Below, one piece after another: positions 1 to 7,408 of a DNA stretch of 64,000 bases (the first letter of the stretch is position 1; every line of letters starts with the position of its first letter). The DNA is from Chloroflexota bacterium (GTDB lineage Bacteria; Chloroflexota; Anaerolineae; UBA4142), in contig JACRBM010000013.1 of the NCBI GenBank assembly GCA_016219275.1, positions 31,676 through 95,675 of the forward strand. The letters are read 5' to 3'. The notes below the pieces were generated by a model. The model was not told the origin of the DNA, made no database searches, and saw only the letters and a list, made by a program, of their open reading frames with translations. Made by a program: the position numbers and the translations under genes.

Positions 1-43
1 GGTGGCTCCTTTTCGCTGTATTCAGTTGTTGATTGTTCCATTT
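1..43 (-). CDS. 5' end of an unidentified gene, cut by window edge
   Basis: A minus-strand frame runs out of the window. From the ATG at 43 it reads MEQSTTEYSEKEPP, with an AAGGAAGG box about 12 bases upstream; another purine run (AAAAGGAG, about 6-13) could serve a start just outside the window. The same frame is open back to an ATG at 173 (in-frame TGA near 200), but that ATG has no ribosome-binding site in range, so 44-221 is taken as leader or spacer with no recognised RNA motif. It follows two TrkA-type genes in the same direction; a TrkH/KtrB membrane subunit would be a natural partner but is not shown by these residues. Confidence 0.35.
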
Positions 44-221
44 TGAATAGGTACCTTCCTTGTGAGTTGAATTTGCGCCAGTCCTGGGCGCGGGTTGGAA
101 ATGCCGGTTGAAAATGTGTACGGCTTGAACCTCGTGGTTCGCTTCCCCCTGCGCGGTCACTCGTACGCGTCATTGCGCCAACCTCGACCGCGGGTGATCA
201 CACTCCTTTCAGAGAGGCAAA

Positions 222-896
222 TTATTTTTTGCGCGGCGGCAATCCTTCAAAAATCCGCCCGAGCGCGCCTTCGTTCTCAAGCGTCGCGACCGCAATCACT
301 TCGTCACCCTCCGCGAGTTTCGTTTCGCCATACGGCACAATCGCTTTGCCATTCCGAATAACCAGCGGAATGACGCAATCTTCCGGGATCTTCAAGTCGC
401 GCAAGGGTTTGCCAATCACCGGCGAGTCCGCCGGCACTTTGGCTTCGAGGAAGGTCGCGCCGGCTTCGCGCAGTGTGAGCAAGTGGACGAGCGAATGCGC
501 CGGGATTTCGCGTTCGATTTGCGCGAGAATCAAATCCGTGACCGACACGGTCGTATCAATGCCGAGCAGTTTGAAGATTTGCTCGTTCTTGGGATTGTTG
601 ATGCGCGAGATGGTTCGATTGACGTTGAACTTGCGTTTTGCCATTTGGCAAATCATCAAATTATCTTCGTCATCGCCGGTGACCGCGACGACCAAGTCTG
701 CGCGCGCCATGCCGGCTTCTTCCATCACCAACGCGTCCGAGCCGTCGCCGCGCATCACAATGCCGCCAAATTCAATTGTGAGCGTATCGTACTTGCGCTT
801 GTCTTTTTCGACAATGAGAATTTCGTGTTCTTGATTGAGGAGCGTCTTGGCAAGATAATAACCGACCTTGCCGCCGCCCACGATAATGATATACAT
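222..896 (-). CDS. trkA: TrkA-type K+ channel/transporter regulatory subunit (RCK_N + RCK_C)
   Basis: Cytosolic NAD(H)/ATP-binding gating subunit for a Trk/Ktr-type K+ transporter. The 224-residue protein begins with a Rossmann fold: glycine motif VGGGKVG at residues 6-12 and an acidic residue at the end of strand 2 (VEKDK). An RCK_C (TrkA_C) domain occupies roughly residues 140-220. E. coli TrkA carries two such units in 458 residues; this is a single-unit version, as in KtrA. A second, shorter RCK_N protein ends 9 bases upstream, so the two probably form one assembly. The RCK_C domain is a known c-di-AMP binding site in Firmicutes KtrA, relevant because cdaA lies in the same window; binding here is inference. 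Confidence 0.88.
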   Translation of the reverse strand: MYIIIVGGGKVGYYLAKTLLNQEHEILIVEKDKRKYDTLTIEFGGIVMRGDGSDALVMEEAGMARADLVVAVTGDDEDNLMICQMAKRKFNVNRTISRINNPKNEQIFKLLGIDTTVSVTDLILAQIEREIPAHSLVHLLTLREAGATFLEAKVPADSPVIGKPLRDLKIPEDCVIPLVIRNGKAIVPYGETKLAEGDEVIAVATLENEGALGRIFEGLPPRKK

Positions 897-905
897 CGCC
901 GCCTC

Positions 906-1322
906 TTACTTTTTCGCGTCGGGTTGCGCGATCAAATCGGCAATCTTGTCCGACGCGAGAATCGTCGGTGAGATCGTTTCCATCAGACCGATCGCGTGAT
1001 ACGTGCCTTCGCGTACGGGATCGTTAAAGCGCGCGATGACGCGCGGCACGTTGAAAACCAGTTTCGCGACTTCGGCTGCCATCGCGTTCGTGTTGTCGCC
1101 CGCCGTGACGGCGATGAACACATCCGCGAGTTCGATGCCGGCGCGGCGTAGGATATCGCTATCAATCCCGGTGCCCAGGATTTTTTCGCCGCCGAAATCG
1201 GCGCCGAGGCGCGCGAACGCTTCGGTGCTTCGATCTATGATCGTGACGCGTTGTCCCTCGTGATCAAATCGTCGCGCGAGGTGCGCGCCTAATCTCCCGC
1301 ATCCGACGATGATGATTCTCAT
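906..1322 (-). CDS. trkA: TrkA-N (RCK_N) domain protein
   Basis: A 138-residue protein consisting of little more than one Rossmann RCK_N domain: glycine motif VGCGRLG near the N-terminus, acidic IIDRS at the end of strand 2, then a short helix tail with no RCK_C domain. The start is the ATG at 1322, preceded by GGGAGG about 7 bases upstream; a longer reading frame to 1379 has no such site. It lies 9 bases upstream of the two-domain TrkA gene on the same strand. The pair resembles a split TrkA, in which one chain keeps the ligand-sensing C-domain. Its role is inferred as a regulatory subunit of a K+ transporter. Confidence 0.82.
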   Translation of the reverse strand: MRIIIVGCGRLGAHLARRFDHEGQRVTIIDRSTEAFARLGADFGGEKILGTGIDSDILRRAGIELADVFIAVTAGDNTNAMAAEVAKLVFNVPRVIARFNDPVREGTYHAIGLMETISPTILASDKIADLIAQPDAKK

Positions 1323-1337
1323 TGCATCCTCCCGCAG

Positions 1338-1365
1338 ACTATACCACGAAATTTTTTCGACGTAA
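1338..1365 (-). promoter_or_regulatory. Candidate promoter of the trkA pair
   Basis: On the minus strand a TATAGT -10 element (1343-1338) sits 16 bases downstream of a weak TTACGT -35 (1365-1360). Transcription would start a few bases before the GGGAGG ribosome-binding site of the gene at 1322. The weak -35 lowers confidence. The 132-base gap from 1323 to 1454 holds nothing else recognisable. Confidence 0.4.
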
Positions 1366-1454
1366 AGGGGTTGGCGCAAATTTTAAGCACGACTTGACCG
1401 TCCAACCATGCGCCGGTTTGGTTGCCTTGACAAGGTTGAGCCGTCGCGCCGCAA

Positions 1455-1916
1455 TCATTTTTGGTTTGCATTCGCGGCGCCGTTGTCGTCGCGCGCTCGT
1501 TCACGGCACAACCACACCGGACATGGCGCGTTCTTGAACACATAATTCGCCGTCGCGCCGAGGTAGAACTCGCCGAGCAATTTGCGGAATGGAATCCCCA
1601 TCACAATCAAGTCCACCCCGCGATCGGTCGCTTCATTCACCAACGCCGACCCAGCCACCCGCGCCTGCAACAACTCGGATTCGACGTGACTATAATGTGC
1701 GCGCGCGATGCGTTCCGCCTCAATGAGCGCCTGTTCGCCGCGCTCTTGCGCTGGCAAATTCTCCGCGTCCACTGGCAAGGTGCGTTGCATCTCGATAACG
1801 TGGATGAGCAACACCTTGGCTTTGTCTGGCTTGGCGGTTTGGCAGGCGAGATGAATCGCGGCTTCGTCCGCCGGGATGCCTTCGATTGGCACCAGAATCT
1901 TGAATAGTTTTCCCAT
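1455..1916 (-). CDS. Universal stress protein (UspA) family
   Basis: A 153-residue single UspA domain. It starts MGKLFKILVPIEG, the usual first strand, and ends with NAPCPVWLC, the conserved last strand. The ATP-binding signature G-x2-G-x9-G-S/T is only partly present (VMGIPFRKLLGEFYLGAT: the second glycine is missing), so nucleotide binding is uncertain. The start at 1916 is chosen because the upstream extension overlaps the KimA-like gene and is not UspA-like; the ATG falls 6 bases after that gene's stop. The arrangement, a UspA protein directly behind a K+ importer that itself ends in a UspA-like domain, suggests an accessory or regulatory role in K+ uptake. Confidence 0.85.
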   Translation of the reverse strand: MGKLFKILVPIEGIPADEAAIHLACQTAKPDKAKVLLIHVIEMQRTLPVDAENLPAQERGEQALIEAERIARAHYSHVESELLQARVAGSALVNEATDRGVDLIVMGIPFRKLLGEFYLGATANYVFKNAPCPVWLCRERARDDNGAANANQK

Positions 1917-1921
1917 AACTT

Positions 1922-3970
1922 TCACCGTTCCAAATGATAAGGCACATCGAGCACCACGGTGTTGCGACGAAACAACAACGCCGCCTTGAGACGCAAGGCG
2001 GTCTGATTGTGCAACAAGTGCTGCCACCAATGCGCCGGGATAGACTCGGGCAAGACTAGAATCAAAAACGCTTCGGGGTCTTGAAGATGTAACGCGTCAA
2101 TATACGCAATCAACGGCTCGGTAAATGAGCGGAACGGCGATTCGAGCAAAACCAGTTGCGTACCGTTGCCCCAGCGCGTCCACTGCTCGCGAAAATTCTC
2201 GGCTTCTTCCGTCTCATACGTAATGTGCACGGCAACCGGATCTTTGGCAAGCGAACGCGCAAACGCCAGCGCGCGCAACGTCACGATGTTAATGTCGCCA
2301 ATCGGCACGACCACAATTTGACGCGGCGTCGCAATCGCGTGGGTGAGGCGCGTTACGCTCACCTGCTCGGCGACGAGATGATAGTGCCGGTAAATCACGT
2401 TAAAAATCAAAACGAGGATGGGCGTCAACACGACGACGATCCACGCGCCCAGTTGAAACTTCACTGAGCCGACGATCAACAACACGATGCCAGTCAACAC
2501 ACCACCCGTGGCGTTGATGACGAGACTGCGTTGCCAACCCGCCGCGCGCAGCCGCCACCAATGTCGCACCATCCCGAATTGCGACAAGGTGAACGACAGA
2601 AAAACACCGACCGCGTACAACGGGATGAGCGCGTGCGTACTCCCGCCGAAGGCGACGATCAACAGCGCGGCAACCGCGCCTAACACGATGATGCCATACG
2701 AAAATGCTAACCGATCTCCGCGAAACAGGAATTGACGCGGCGCAAAGCCATCGCGCGCCAGCACCGAGAACAAACGCGGAAAGCCGTTGAAACTGGTATT
2801 CGCCGCGAGCACCAAAATCATCATCGTCGCGGCTTGAAACACGCCGTACATCACGCCATTGCCCAGCACCGCGCGACCCAGTTGCGAGATCACCGTCTCT
2901 GTCTCCGTCGGCGCTAGCCCGTACTGGTGCGCGAGAAACGTCACGCCGACAAAAAACACGCCGAGAATCCCTGCCATCCAGGTCAGCGTCGTCGCGGCAT
3001 TATGTGTCTCTGGCGATTTGAACGCCGGCACACCGTTCGCAATCGCTTCCGTGCCGCTCATCGCGACACTGCCCGCGGCGAACGCGTGTAGAATCAAAAA
3101 CAATCCCAGCGGCTCGAACTCGGTATGTTCGAAATGCGGCTCGGCGGCGACGACTTCGCCCATCAACACGCGCGCCGCGCCAAGCAGGATAAGACCGGCG
3201 AGACTGAAAATAAACAGGTACGTCGGCAACGCAAAAATCGTACCCGATTCGCGAATGCCGCGCAGGTTGATGAGCGTGATAATGCCGATAAACACCACGG
3301 AAATTTCGACGCGGTACGGATACAGCGGTTGCGCCGCCGACGTTATCGCGGCAGTGCCCGCGGCAATCGAGACCGCGACCGTGAGTACGTAATCAATGAG
3401 CAACGCCGCCGCCGCGACCAAACCCGCTTGTGTTCCCAGGTTCTCGCGCGAGACCGTGTACGAACCACCGCCGTGCGGGTACGCGTGCACCGTTTGCCGG
3501 TACGAGAACGACACAATTGCGAGCAAGATAGCAATGCCCAGCGCGATGGGCAAGGCGTACGGCAAACCGAGCGTGCCCGCCGCGACCAGCACCAGCAAAA
3601 TTTCTTCCGTCGCGTACGCGGACGATGAAATCGCGTCGGATGAAAAAACTGCCAACGCCTTGAGCTTGGTGAGCCGCTCGTCTTTTTCCGCGATGGTTGG
3701 CAACGGCTTGCCGACCAGCCATACCTTGACGCGGCGATAAAGCAAGCCAAGCCCTTTGGTTGGGCGCGATACTTGCTCGGATGCGCGTAGATAGCCCGGA
3801 GCGACCCGGCGCAATGTATCTGAACGCACCACGCGCACGTACGTATCACCCTGGCGTTTGCCGCGATGCAGTTCGCGCGTCATCAAATCCGGGTGAATCG
3901 TGTGATTCGCATCGTCGTGTTCCGACGACGCACTTTGGTTTTCCGACTCAGGTCGAGCCGAATGTTCCAC
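1922..3970 (-). CDS. kimA: KimA-like (APC superfamily) high-affinity K+ importer
   Basis: Membrane protein of about 682 residues. A soluble N-terminal stretch of about 85 residues precedes a 12-segment APC-type core that closely resembles Bacillus KimA (YdaO), and a cytosolic UspA-like C-terminal domain follows (about the last 130 residues). Residues described for K+ binding and proton coupling in KimA are present: SSDAIS and the Tyr in AYATEE (near residues 112 and 119), and the IDYVLTVAVSIAAG segment holding Asp, Tyr, Thr and Ser at about 193, 194, 197 and 201. The start is set at GTG 3970 because TTTTGGAG lies 5 bases upstream and because the ATG at 4006 is buried in a hairpin; an ATG at 3883 is an alternative. 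The UspA gene follows 5 bases after the stop. Confidence 0.85.
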   Translation of the reverse strand: MEHSARPESENQSASSEHDDANHTIHPDLMTRELHRGKRQGDTYVRVVRSDTLRRVAPGYLRASEQVSRPTKGLGLLYRRVKVWLVGKPLPTIAEKDERLTKLKALAVFSSDAISSSAYATEEILLVLVAAGTLGLPYALPIALGIAILLAIVSFSYRQTVHAYPHGGGSYTVSRENLGTQAGLVAAAALLIDYVLTVAVSIAAGTAAITSAAQPLYPYRVEISVVFIGIITLINLRGIRESGTIFALPTYLFIFSLAGLILLGAARVLMGEVVAAEPHFEHTEFEPLGLFLILHAFAAGSVAMSGTEAIANGVPAFKSPETHNAATTLTWMAGILGVFFVGVTFLAHQYGLAPTETETVISQLGRAVLGNGVMYGVFQAATMMILVLAANTSFNGFPRLFSVLARDGFAPRQFLFRGDRLAFSYGIIVLGAVAALLIVAFGGSTHALIPLYAVGVFLSFTLSQFGMVRHWWRLRAAGWQRSLVINATGGVLTGIVLLIVGSVKFQLGAWIVVVLTPILVLIFNVIYRHYHLVAEQVSVTRLTHAIATPRQIVVVPIGDINIVTLRALAFARSLAKDPVAVHITYETEEAENFREQWTRWGNGTQLVLLESPFRSFTEPLIAYIDALHLQDPEAFLILVLPESIPAHWWQHLLHNQTALRLKAALLFRRNTVVLDVPYHLER

Positions 3971-3990
3971 GTCCACTCCAAAATGGCGCA

Positions 3991-4037
3991 AAGGAAAACG
4001 GCTCATCCCGCCGTGCCTCTGGATTCGGATGAGCCGT
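3991..4037 (-). promoter_or_regulatory. Attenuator-like hairpin in the kimA leader
   Basis: An 11-base perfect inverted repeat (ACGGCTCATCC at 4037-4027 and GGATGAGCCGT at 4008-3998) is followed by TTTCCTTT. It lies between the promoter at 4125-4097 and the GTG start at 3970, about 55 bases into the transcript. The shape is that of an intrinsic terminator or attenuator, though the U-run is interrupted by CC. No known riboswitch consensus was recognised in the roughly 120-base leader. Confidence 0.6.
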
Positions 4038-4096
4038 CTGGTTGGCTTGGAATCGGATGCCCCAGTGAATCAACTTTGCCAAAAAAGATTGGCGCA

Positions 4097-4125
4097 ATAA
4101 TAGCGCGATGCCGATAACGTGTCAA
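4097..4125 (-). promoter_or_regulatory. Strong sigma-70-type promoter of the kimA-uspA operon
   Basis: Minus strand: TTGACA (4125-4120), a 17-base spacer, then TATTAT (4102-4097). This is the best promoter match in the left part of the window. It lies just after the stop codon of the purine nucleoside phosphorylase gene, so the K+ genes are transcribed independently of the upstream genes. Confidence 0.8.
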
Positions 4126-4126
4126 G

Positions 4127-4960
4127 TCACATTCGGGCGAGCACGCCCTTGACCAGCGCTCCTAGTTTCGGCACGGCAACCTTACCCGCGGCCAGCACTT
4201 CGGCATGGCTGACCTCGTGGTGCGCGTGCGCGAGCGAATTCGAGATGAGACTAACGCCAAGCACGCGCATGCCACTGTGGCGCGCGACGATCACTTCGGA
4301 CACGGTGGACATGCCAACCGCGTCCGCGCCGATCAGCCGAATAAATCGCACGTCCGCCGGCGATTCAAACGACGGACCCGCGAGCATCAGGTAAACTCCC
4401 TCGCACAACGCGAGACCCAGTTCGCCCGCGACATGACGCGCGAGCTCGCACAACACAGGATCGTACGCATTTGTCATGTCCGGAAAACGCGGACCCAGCG
4501 TCGCATCGTTCGGACCGCGCAATGGACTGTTGCCCGCCATGCCGACCATGTTGATGTGATCCGTAATCAACATCAAATCGCCGGCGTGAAAGTTCGCGTT
4601 GACGCCGCCCGCCGCATTCGTCACGATGAGCGTGTCCGCGCCGAGCGCGCGCATCACGCGAATCGGCAAGGTCACTTGCCCCATCGTGTATCCTTCGTAG
4701 TAATGCGCGCGACCGCGCATCGCGATGACCGTTTTACCACCCAACTCGCCGATCACGAGCGCGCCGCTGTGACCCTCCACGGTCGAAACCGGAAACCCAG
4801 GCACCTCGTTGAACAGAATTACATCCGCGCGCGTGATTTCGTCCGCCAGCGTGTTCAAGCCCGAACCCAAAACCAGTCCGATCTGCGGTTTGTGTTGTGT
4901 GCGCGTCGCGATATAGTGAGCCGCCTGTTCAATATCCGCGCGTGTGATGAAATGCTCCAC
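4127..4960 (-). CDS. punA: Purine nucleoside phosphorylase (trimeric, PNP type II)
   Basis: Cytosolic enzyme that cleaves purine (deoxy)nucleosides with phosphate to base plus ribose-1-phosphate; purine salvage. The 277 residues match the usual length of about 270-285. Visible motifs in order: phosphate-binding GSGLNTL (about 32), EGHSGALV, RGRAHYYEGY (phosphate Arg and His), TNAAGGVN (about 114), the purine-site GPSFESPADVRF (about 195) and GADAVGMSTVSE, and SNSLA near the end. The start is GTG at 4960 with AGAGGA 9 bases upstream. It is followed directly by the kimA promoter. Upstream neighbour is a Uma2 protein, with no obvious metabolic link. Confidence 0.93.
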   Translation of the reverse strand: MEHFITRADIEQAAHYIATRTQHKPQIGLVLGSGLNTLADEITRADVILFNEVPGFPVSTVEGHSGALVIGELGGKTVIAMRGRAHYYEGYTMGQVTLPIRVMRALGADTLIVTNAAGGVNANFHAGDLMLITDHINMVGMAGNSPLRGPNDATLGPRFPDMTNAYDPVLCELARHVAGELGLALCEGVYLMLAGPSFESPADVRFIRLIGADAVGMSTVSEVIVARHSGMRVLGVSLISNSLAHAHHEVSHAEVLAAGKVAVPKLGALVKGVLARM

Positions 4961-4982
4961 TCTTCAAAATCCTCTGGTGAGA

Positions 4983-5675
4983 TTATGTTTGCAAAAGAAA
5001 TGCGTCATGCTCGGCTGACGTGATACCCGTGTGCAATTCACTCAAGACGGCTGCCATGTCGCCTTGGAGCAACGCGTTCACCGCGAGCCATAGACCCGGC
5101 AATACGCGACTAGGAATGACACCGCTGTCGTCCGGCGTCAACGCGACGTATTCTTCATCGCGCAGTTCGAACCAGTCCACGCGTACTTCGTGCGTTTGCC
5201 AAACGATATATTCTGGCACGCCATTGCGGCGATAGATATTTTTCTTGGCGTGCAAATCTAGTGCCGCACTCGTCGTCGCGATCTCGACAATCAACTCTTG
5301 AACGCCCTCGATGTAACCATCCACACCGACACGCGATCGTCCGCTACGTTCCAATCGCAACAACGCATCTGGTTGTACTTCATTATCCGTATCGAGCCGA
5401 ACCGTCGCGTTGTCCATAACAACGATACCGGGAGTTGCCGCGCTATAAGCAATCAACCACCCGATCACGAACGCATGTGCCTTAGCATGAATCGAACTTA
5501 CCGGTGACGGCATGTAGACGACTCCTTCGACAAGTTCGGCTTTTTTGATATGAGACATTGCGTTGTAGCGCCGTTCGAATTCCGCGCGCGTCAAGCGGTC
5601 GCCGTTTTCGAGTAGCGGCAAACGCATCGCTTGAGATTGCGCCACCATGCGAACAGGCGCTTGGGTCATCGCCAT
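4983..5675 (-). CDS. Uma2-family (DUF820) PD-(D/E)XK endonuclease-like protein
   Basis: About 230 residues. The Uma2 fold is recognised from the sequence EVQPDALL (active-site Asp), ELIVEIATTS (Glu) and DLHAKKNIYRRNGVPEYIVW (Lys plus the family's characteristic GVPEYxVW strand). The family is abundant in Cyanobacteria and Chloroflexota and is usually annotated as a putative restriction endonuclease; its biological role is not established. The ATG at 5675 is preferred to one at 5696 because AAGGTGG precedes it at a normal distance. The 34-base gap to the next gene upstream contains a CAAGTT-type half repeat (about 5690-5711) related to the inverted repeat at 25201. Confidence 0.8.
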   Translation of the reverse strand: MAMTQAPVRMVAQSQAMRLPLLENGDRLTRAEFERRYNAMSHIKKAELVEGVVYMPSPVSSIHAKAHAFVIGWLIAYSAATPGIVVMDNATVRLDTDNEVQPDALLRLERSGRSRVGVDGYIEGVQELIVEIATTSAALDLHAKKNIYRRNGVPEYIVWQTHEVRVDWFELRDEEYVALTPDDSGVIPSRVLPGLWLAVNALLQGDMAAVLSELHTGITSAEHDAFLLQT

Positions 5676-5709
5676 CGGTCCACCTTCACAAGACAAGTTG
5701 AAAACTTGC

Positions 5710-6333
5710 CTACATCTTTGTCAACAGTTCCGCTTTTTTCTGCTGGAACTCGGCGTCGCTCAAAATGCCGCGCCGTCGCAAATCATCCAACTGCGCGATG
5801 AGCAGAGGAATCGCCTCAGGTCCATCCAGCGCGGGTAGTGCGGGGGACGCGGGACGACTCAATGCTTCTTTCTGATTTAACATTTCGGTCTTGAACACAA
5901 TCGGCTCGGCGATATGCACCAACTTGTTGATGCCGGACTCGCTTGCCGTCAAGATTTCGATGTTGCCGTAATTGAAAATGCGTCCGAGCGCGGATTGATC
6001 GAGCACCACGTCGTTCACCTTTTCGAGCGACGAATCAATCACGTGCTTGTTGATGACACCCGCCATTTGAATGACGCGCTGATTCGTCACGAGGTACTCT
6101 TCGTTCGACCACGCGAGGTAATCGCGCAGAAACAACGCGCCGGGGACAAATAAAAACATCAGCGCCAGAATTCCAATTCCAACAGTCGCCGCAAGCAGCG
6201 CAATCGTCACGGCAACGATCACAATTGTAAAAACCAGGTTGCCCACAAAGGATTGCGCCAACACCATCCAATGTTTGCGCGTGCGGACGACGATTTGTTC
6301 GTTCTTGCCAAGTAATTCTTCGACGTAACCCAT
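5710..6333 (-). CDS. Membrane protein with bacterial PH domain and C-terminal SHOCT motif
   Basis: 207 residues. Two adjacent membrane segments (about 27-50 and 52-70) are followed by a bPH_2-type domain (NEEYLVTNQRVIQ through the GNIEILTASE strand, about 75-140). The C-terminus is a SHOCT helix-turn-helix (IAQLDDLRRRGILSDAEF..KKAELL, 178-205), a small oligomerisation motif often found at protein ends. The start has a strong GGAGGA site, and the gene abuts the stop of the recombinase gene (6334), so the two are cotranscribed. Function unknown; membrane-anchored PH-SHOCT proteins may act as scaffolds. Confidence 0.75.
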   Translation of the reverse strand: MGYVEELLGKNEQIVVRTRKHWMVLAQSFVGNLVFTIVIVAVTIALLAATVGIGILALMFLFVPGALFLRDYLAWSNEEYLVTNQRVIQMAGVINKHVIDSSLEKVNDVVLDQSALGRIFNYGNIEILTASESGINKLVHIAEPIVFKTEMLNQKEALSRPASPALPALDGPEAIPLLIAQLDDLRRRGILSDAEFQQKKAELLTKM

Positions 6334-7239
6334 TCATTCCTCCGCTGGTTCAGTCGCGCGCACCGGCACGAGCGCGAGCGCGCGTTGTTCGATGAGTCGT
6401 TGATAAACCTGGGTGGTCGCGATACTTGTGTGACCTAACAAGCGTTGCACATTTTGCAAATTGGTTCCGCCGCTCAACAAATGCACCGCGAACGAGTGGC
6501 GCAACATGTGCGGCGAAACGGGCGTCGTGATCTGCGCGGTCTTGACGTACTCTTTGATGATGAGCCACAAGCCCTGCCGTGTTAAACGCTCGCCGTGCGG
6601 ATTCACAAAGAGGGCGCGCTCGTCCAGGTTCGTGGTGAACACCGGGCGCGCACGGCGCAAATACTCGGCGACCGCTTCGAGCGCGCGCGCTTCAACGGGG
6701 ATGACCCGGCGCTTGACGCCGCTGCCGACGCAGCGCACCACGCCGCCTTCCAAATTCACATCCTCCACGTCGAGCGAAACCAACTCGGTAACGCGCAAGC
6801 CGCTCGCGCTCAACAATTCCAAAATCGCGCGATCGCGCAAACCTTTGGGCGTGTTGTTTTGCAATGGCGCGGCGAGTAAGCGTTCGACTTCATCCGGCGC
6901 GAGGACATGCGGAATTCGTTTGACTACTTTGGGCGAGTCGAGCGTGGCGGTGGGATTGTCGGCGACCAGATTTTTTTCCTCGAGAAAGTGGAAAAACGTT
7001 TTGATGACCGCAACTTTGCGCGAGACGGATGAGGCGGTGTACTGCCGGTCTTTGAGATGAATCAAAAAACTCAACAGCAACGGTTTGTCTACCCGACTCC
7101 ACTGCGTCAGGTATTGCCGCTCGTTGAGCGCGAAATTCAACAATTGTTGGAGGTCGTTGCGATACGCTTCGATGGTATTGGGCGAGTACCCTTTATCATT
7201 TCGCAAGGCAGCTAGAAATTCTTGAATCTGTTCTTCCAT
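6334..7239 (-). CDS. XerC/XerD-type tyrosine recombinase with altered hairpin lysine
   Basis: 301 residues, the length of E. coli XerD (298). It has an N-terminal core-binding domain (about 1-95) and a catalytic domain. Catalytic residues align with XerD almost number for number: Arg149 (SASGLRVTEL), His244 and Arg247 (SPHMLRHSF), His270 (LLGH) and the nucleophile Tyr279 (TTQVYQ). The lysine of the beta2-beta3 hairpin (Lys172 of XerD, GKG) is replaced by serine (VGSGVKRR). Chromosome dimer resolution is the usual role of such proteins, but no att or dif site or mobile-element genes are visible here. It is the first gene of an operon with the PH-SHOCT protein. Confidence 0.88.
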   Translation of the reverse strand: MEEQIQEFLAALRNDKGYSPNTIEAYRNDLQQLLNFALNERQYLTQWSRVDKPLLLSFLIHLKDRQYTASSVSRKVAVIKTFFHFLEEKNLVADNPTATLDSPKVVKRIPHVLAPDEVERLLAAPLQNNTPKGLRDRAILELLSASGLRVTELVSLDVEDVNLEGGVVRCVGSGVKRRVIPVEARALEAVAEYLRRARPVFTTNLDERALFVNPHGERLTRQGLWLIIKEYVKTAQITTPVSPHMLRHSFAVHLLSGGTNLQNVQRLLGHTSIATTQVYQRLIEQRALALVPVRATEPAEE

Positions 7240-7270
7240 TTCGATGTCTCATTCAACTCAGTGCAATGAT

Positions 7271-7299
7271 ATTGTAGCACAAAGTACCACGAGTGTCGA
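7271..7299 (-). promoter_or_regulatory. Promoter of the recombinase gene
   Basis: Minus strand: TCGACA (7299-7294), a 17-base spacer and TACAAT (7276-7271), each one or two mismatches from consensus. The predicted start of transcription is about 25 bases before the recombinase ATG at 7239. Confidence 0.65.
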
Positions 7300-7359
7300 A
7301 TAGGTTCAGGAACAAATCGGGTTTCCCAAAATTCTGAGCATGGCGACTTGATTCGTTCC

Positions 7360-7391
7360 AAAAAAGCGCGCGGCATTCAACCGCGCGCTTT
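7360..7391 (-). terminator. Intrinsic terminator of glmS
   Basis: Downstream of the glmS stop on the minus strand: GCGCGCGG and CCGCGCGC arms (7388-7381 and 7373-7366) around a 7-base loop, followed by six T residues (7365-7360). A textbook rho-independent terminator that isolates glmS from the recombinase promoter. Confidence 0.9.
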
Positions 7392-7408
7392 GCCTATTCA
7401 CCGTCCCA

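Noticed and set aside
60..200. Resemblance of the leader to the pfl/ZTP riboswitch and to a tRNA T-loop (GGTTCAAGCC)
   Set aside because: The conserved 3' part of the ZTP motif (CCGCCUGGGCA) is absent and no cloverleaf with acceptor pairing can be drawn.
1923..2030. Longer N-terminus for the UspA protein (start at 2030)
   Set aside because: It would overlap the KimA-like gene by more than 100 bases and the added residues are not UspA-like.
3970..4090. c-di-AMP (ydaO-type) riboswitch before the kimA-like gene
   Set aside because: The leader is only about 120 bases and lacks the conserved ydaO blocks; only a simple hairpin is supported.
6334..7239. Recombinase as integrase of a mobile element
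   Set aside because: No flanking att-like direct repeats, tRNA gene, excisionase or phage genes; size and motifs fit a Xer housekeeping type.
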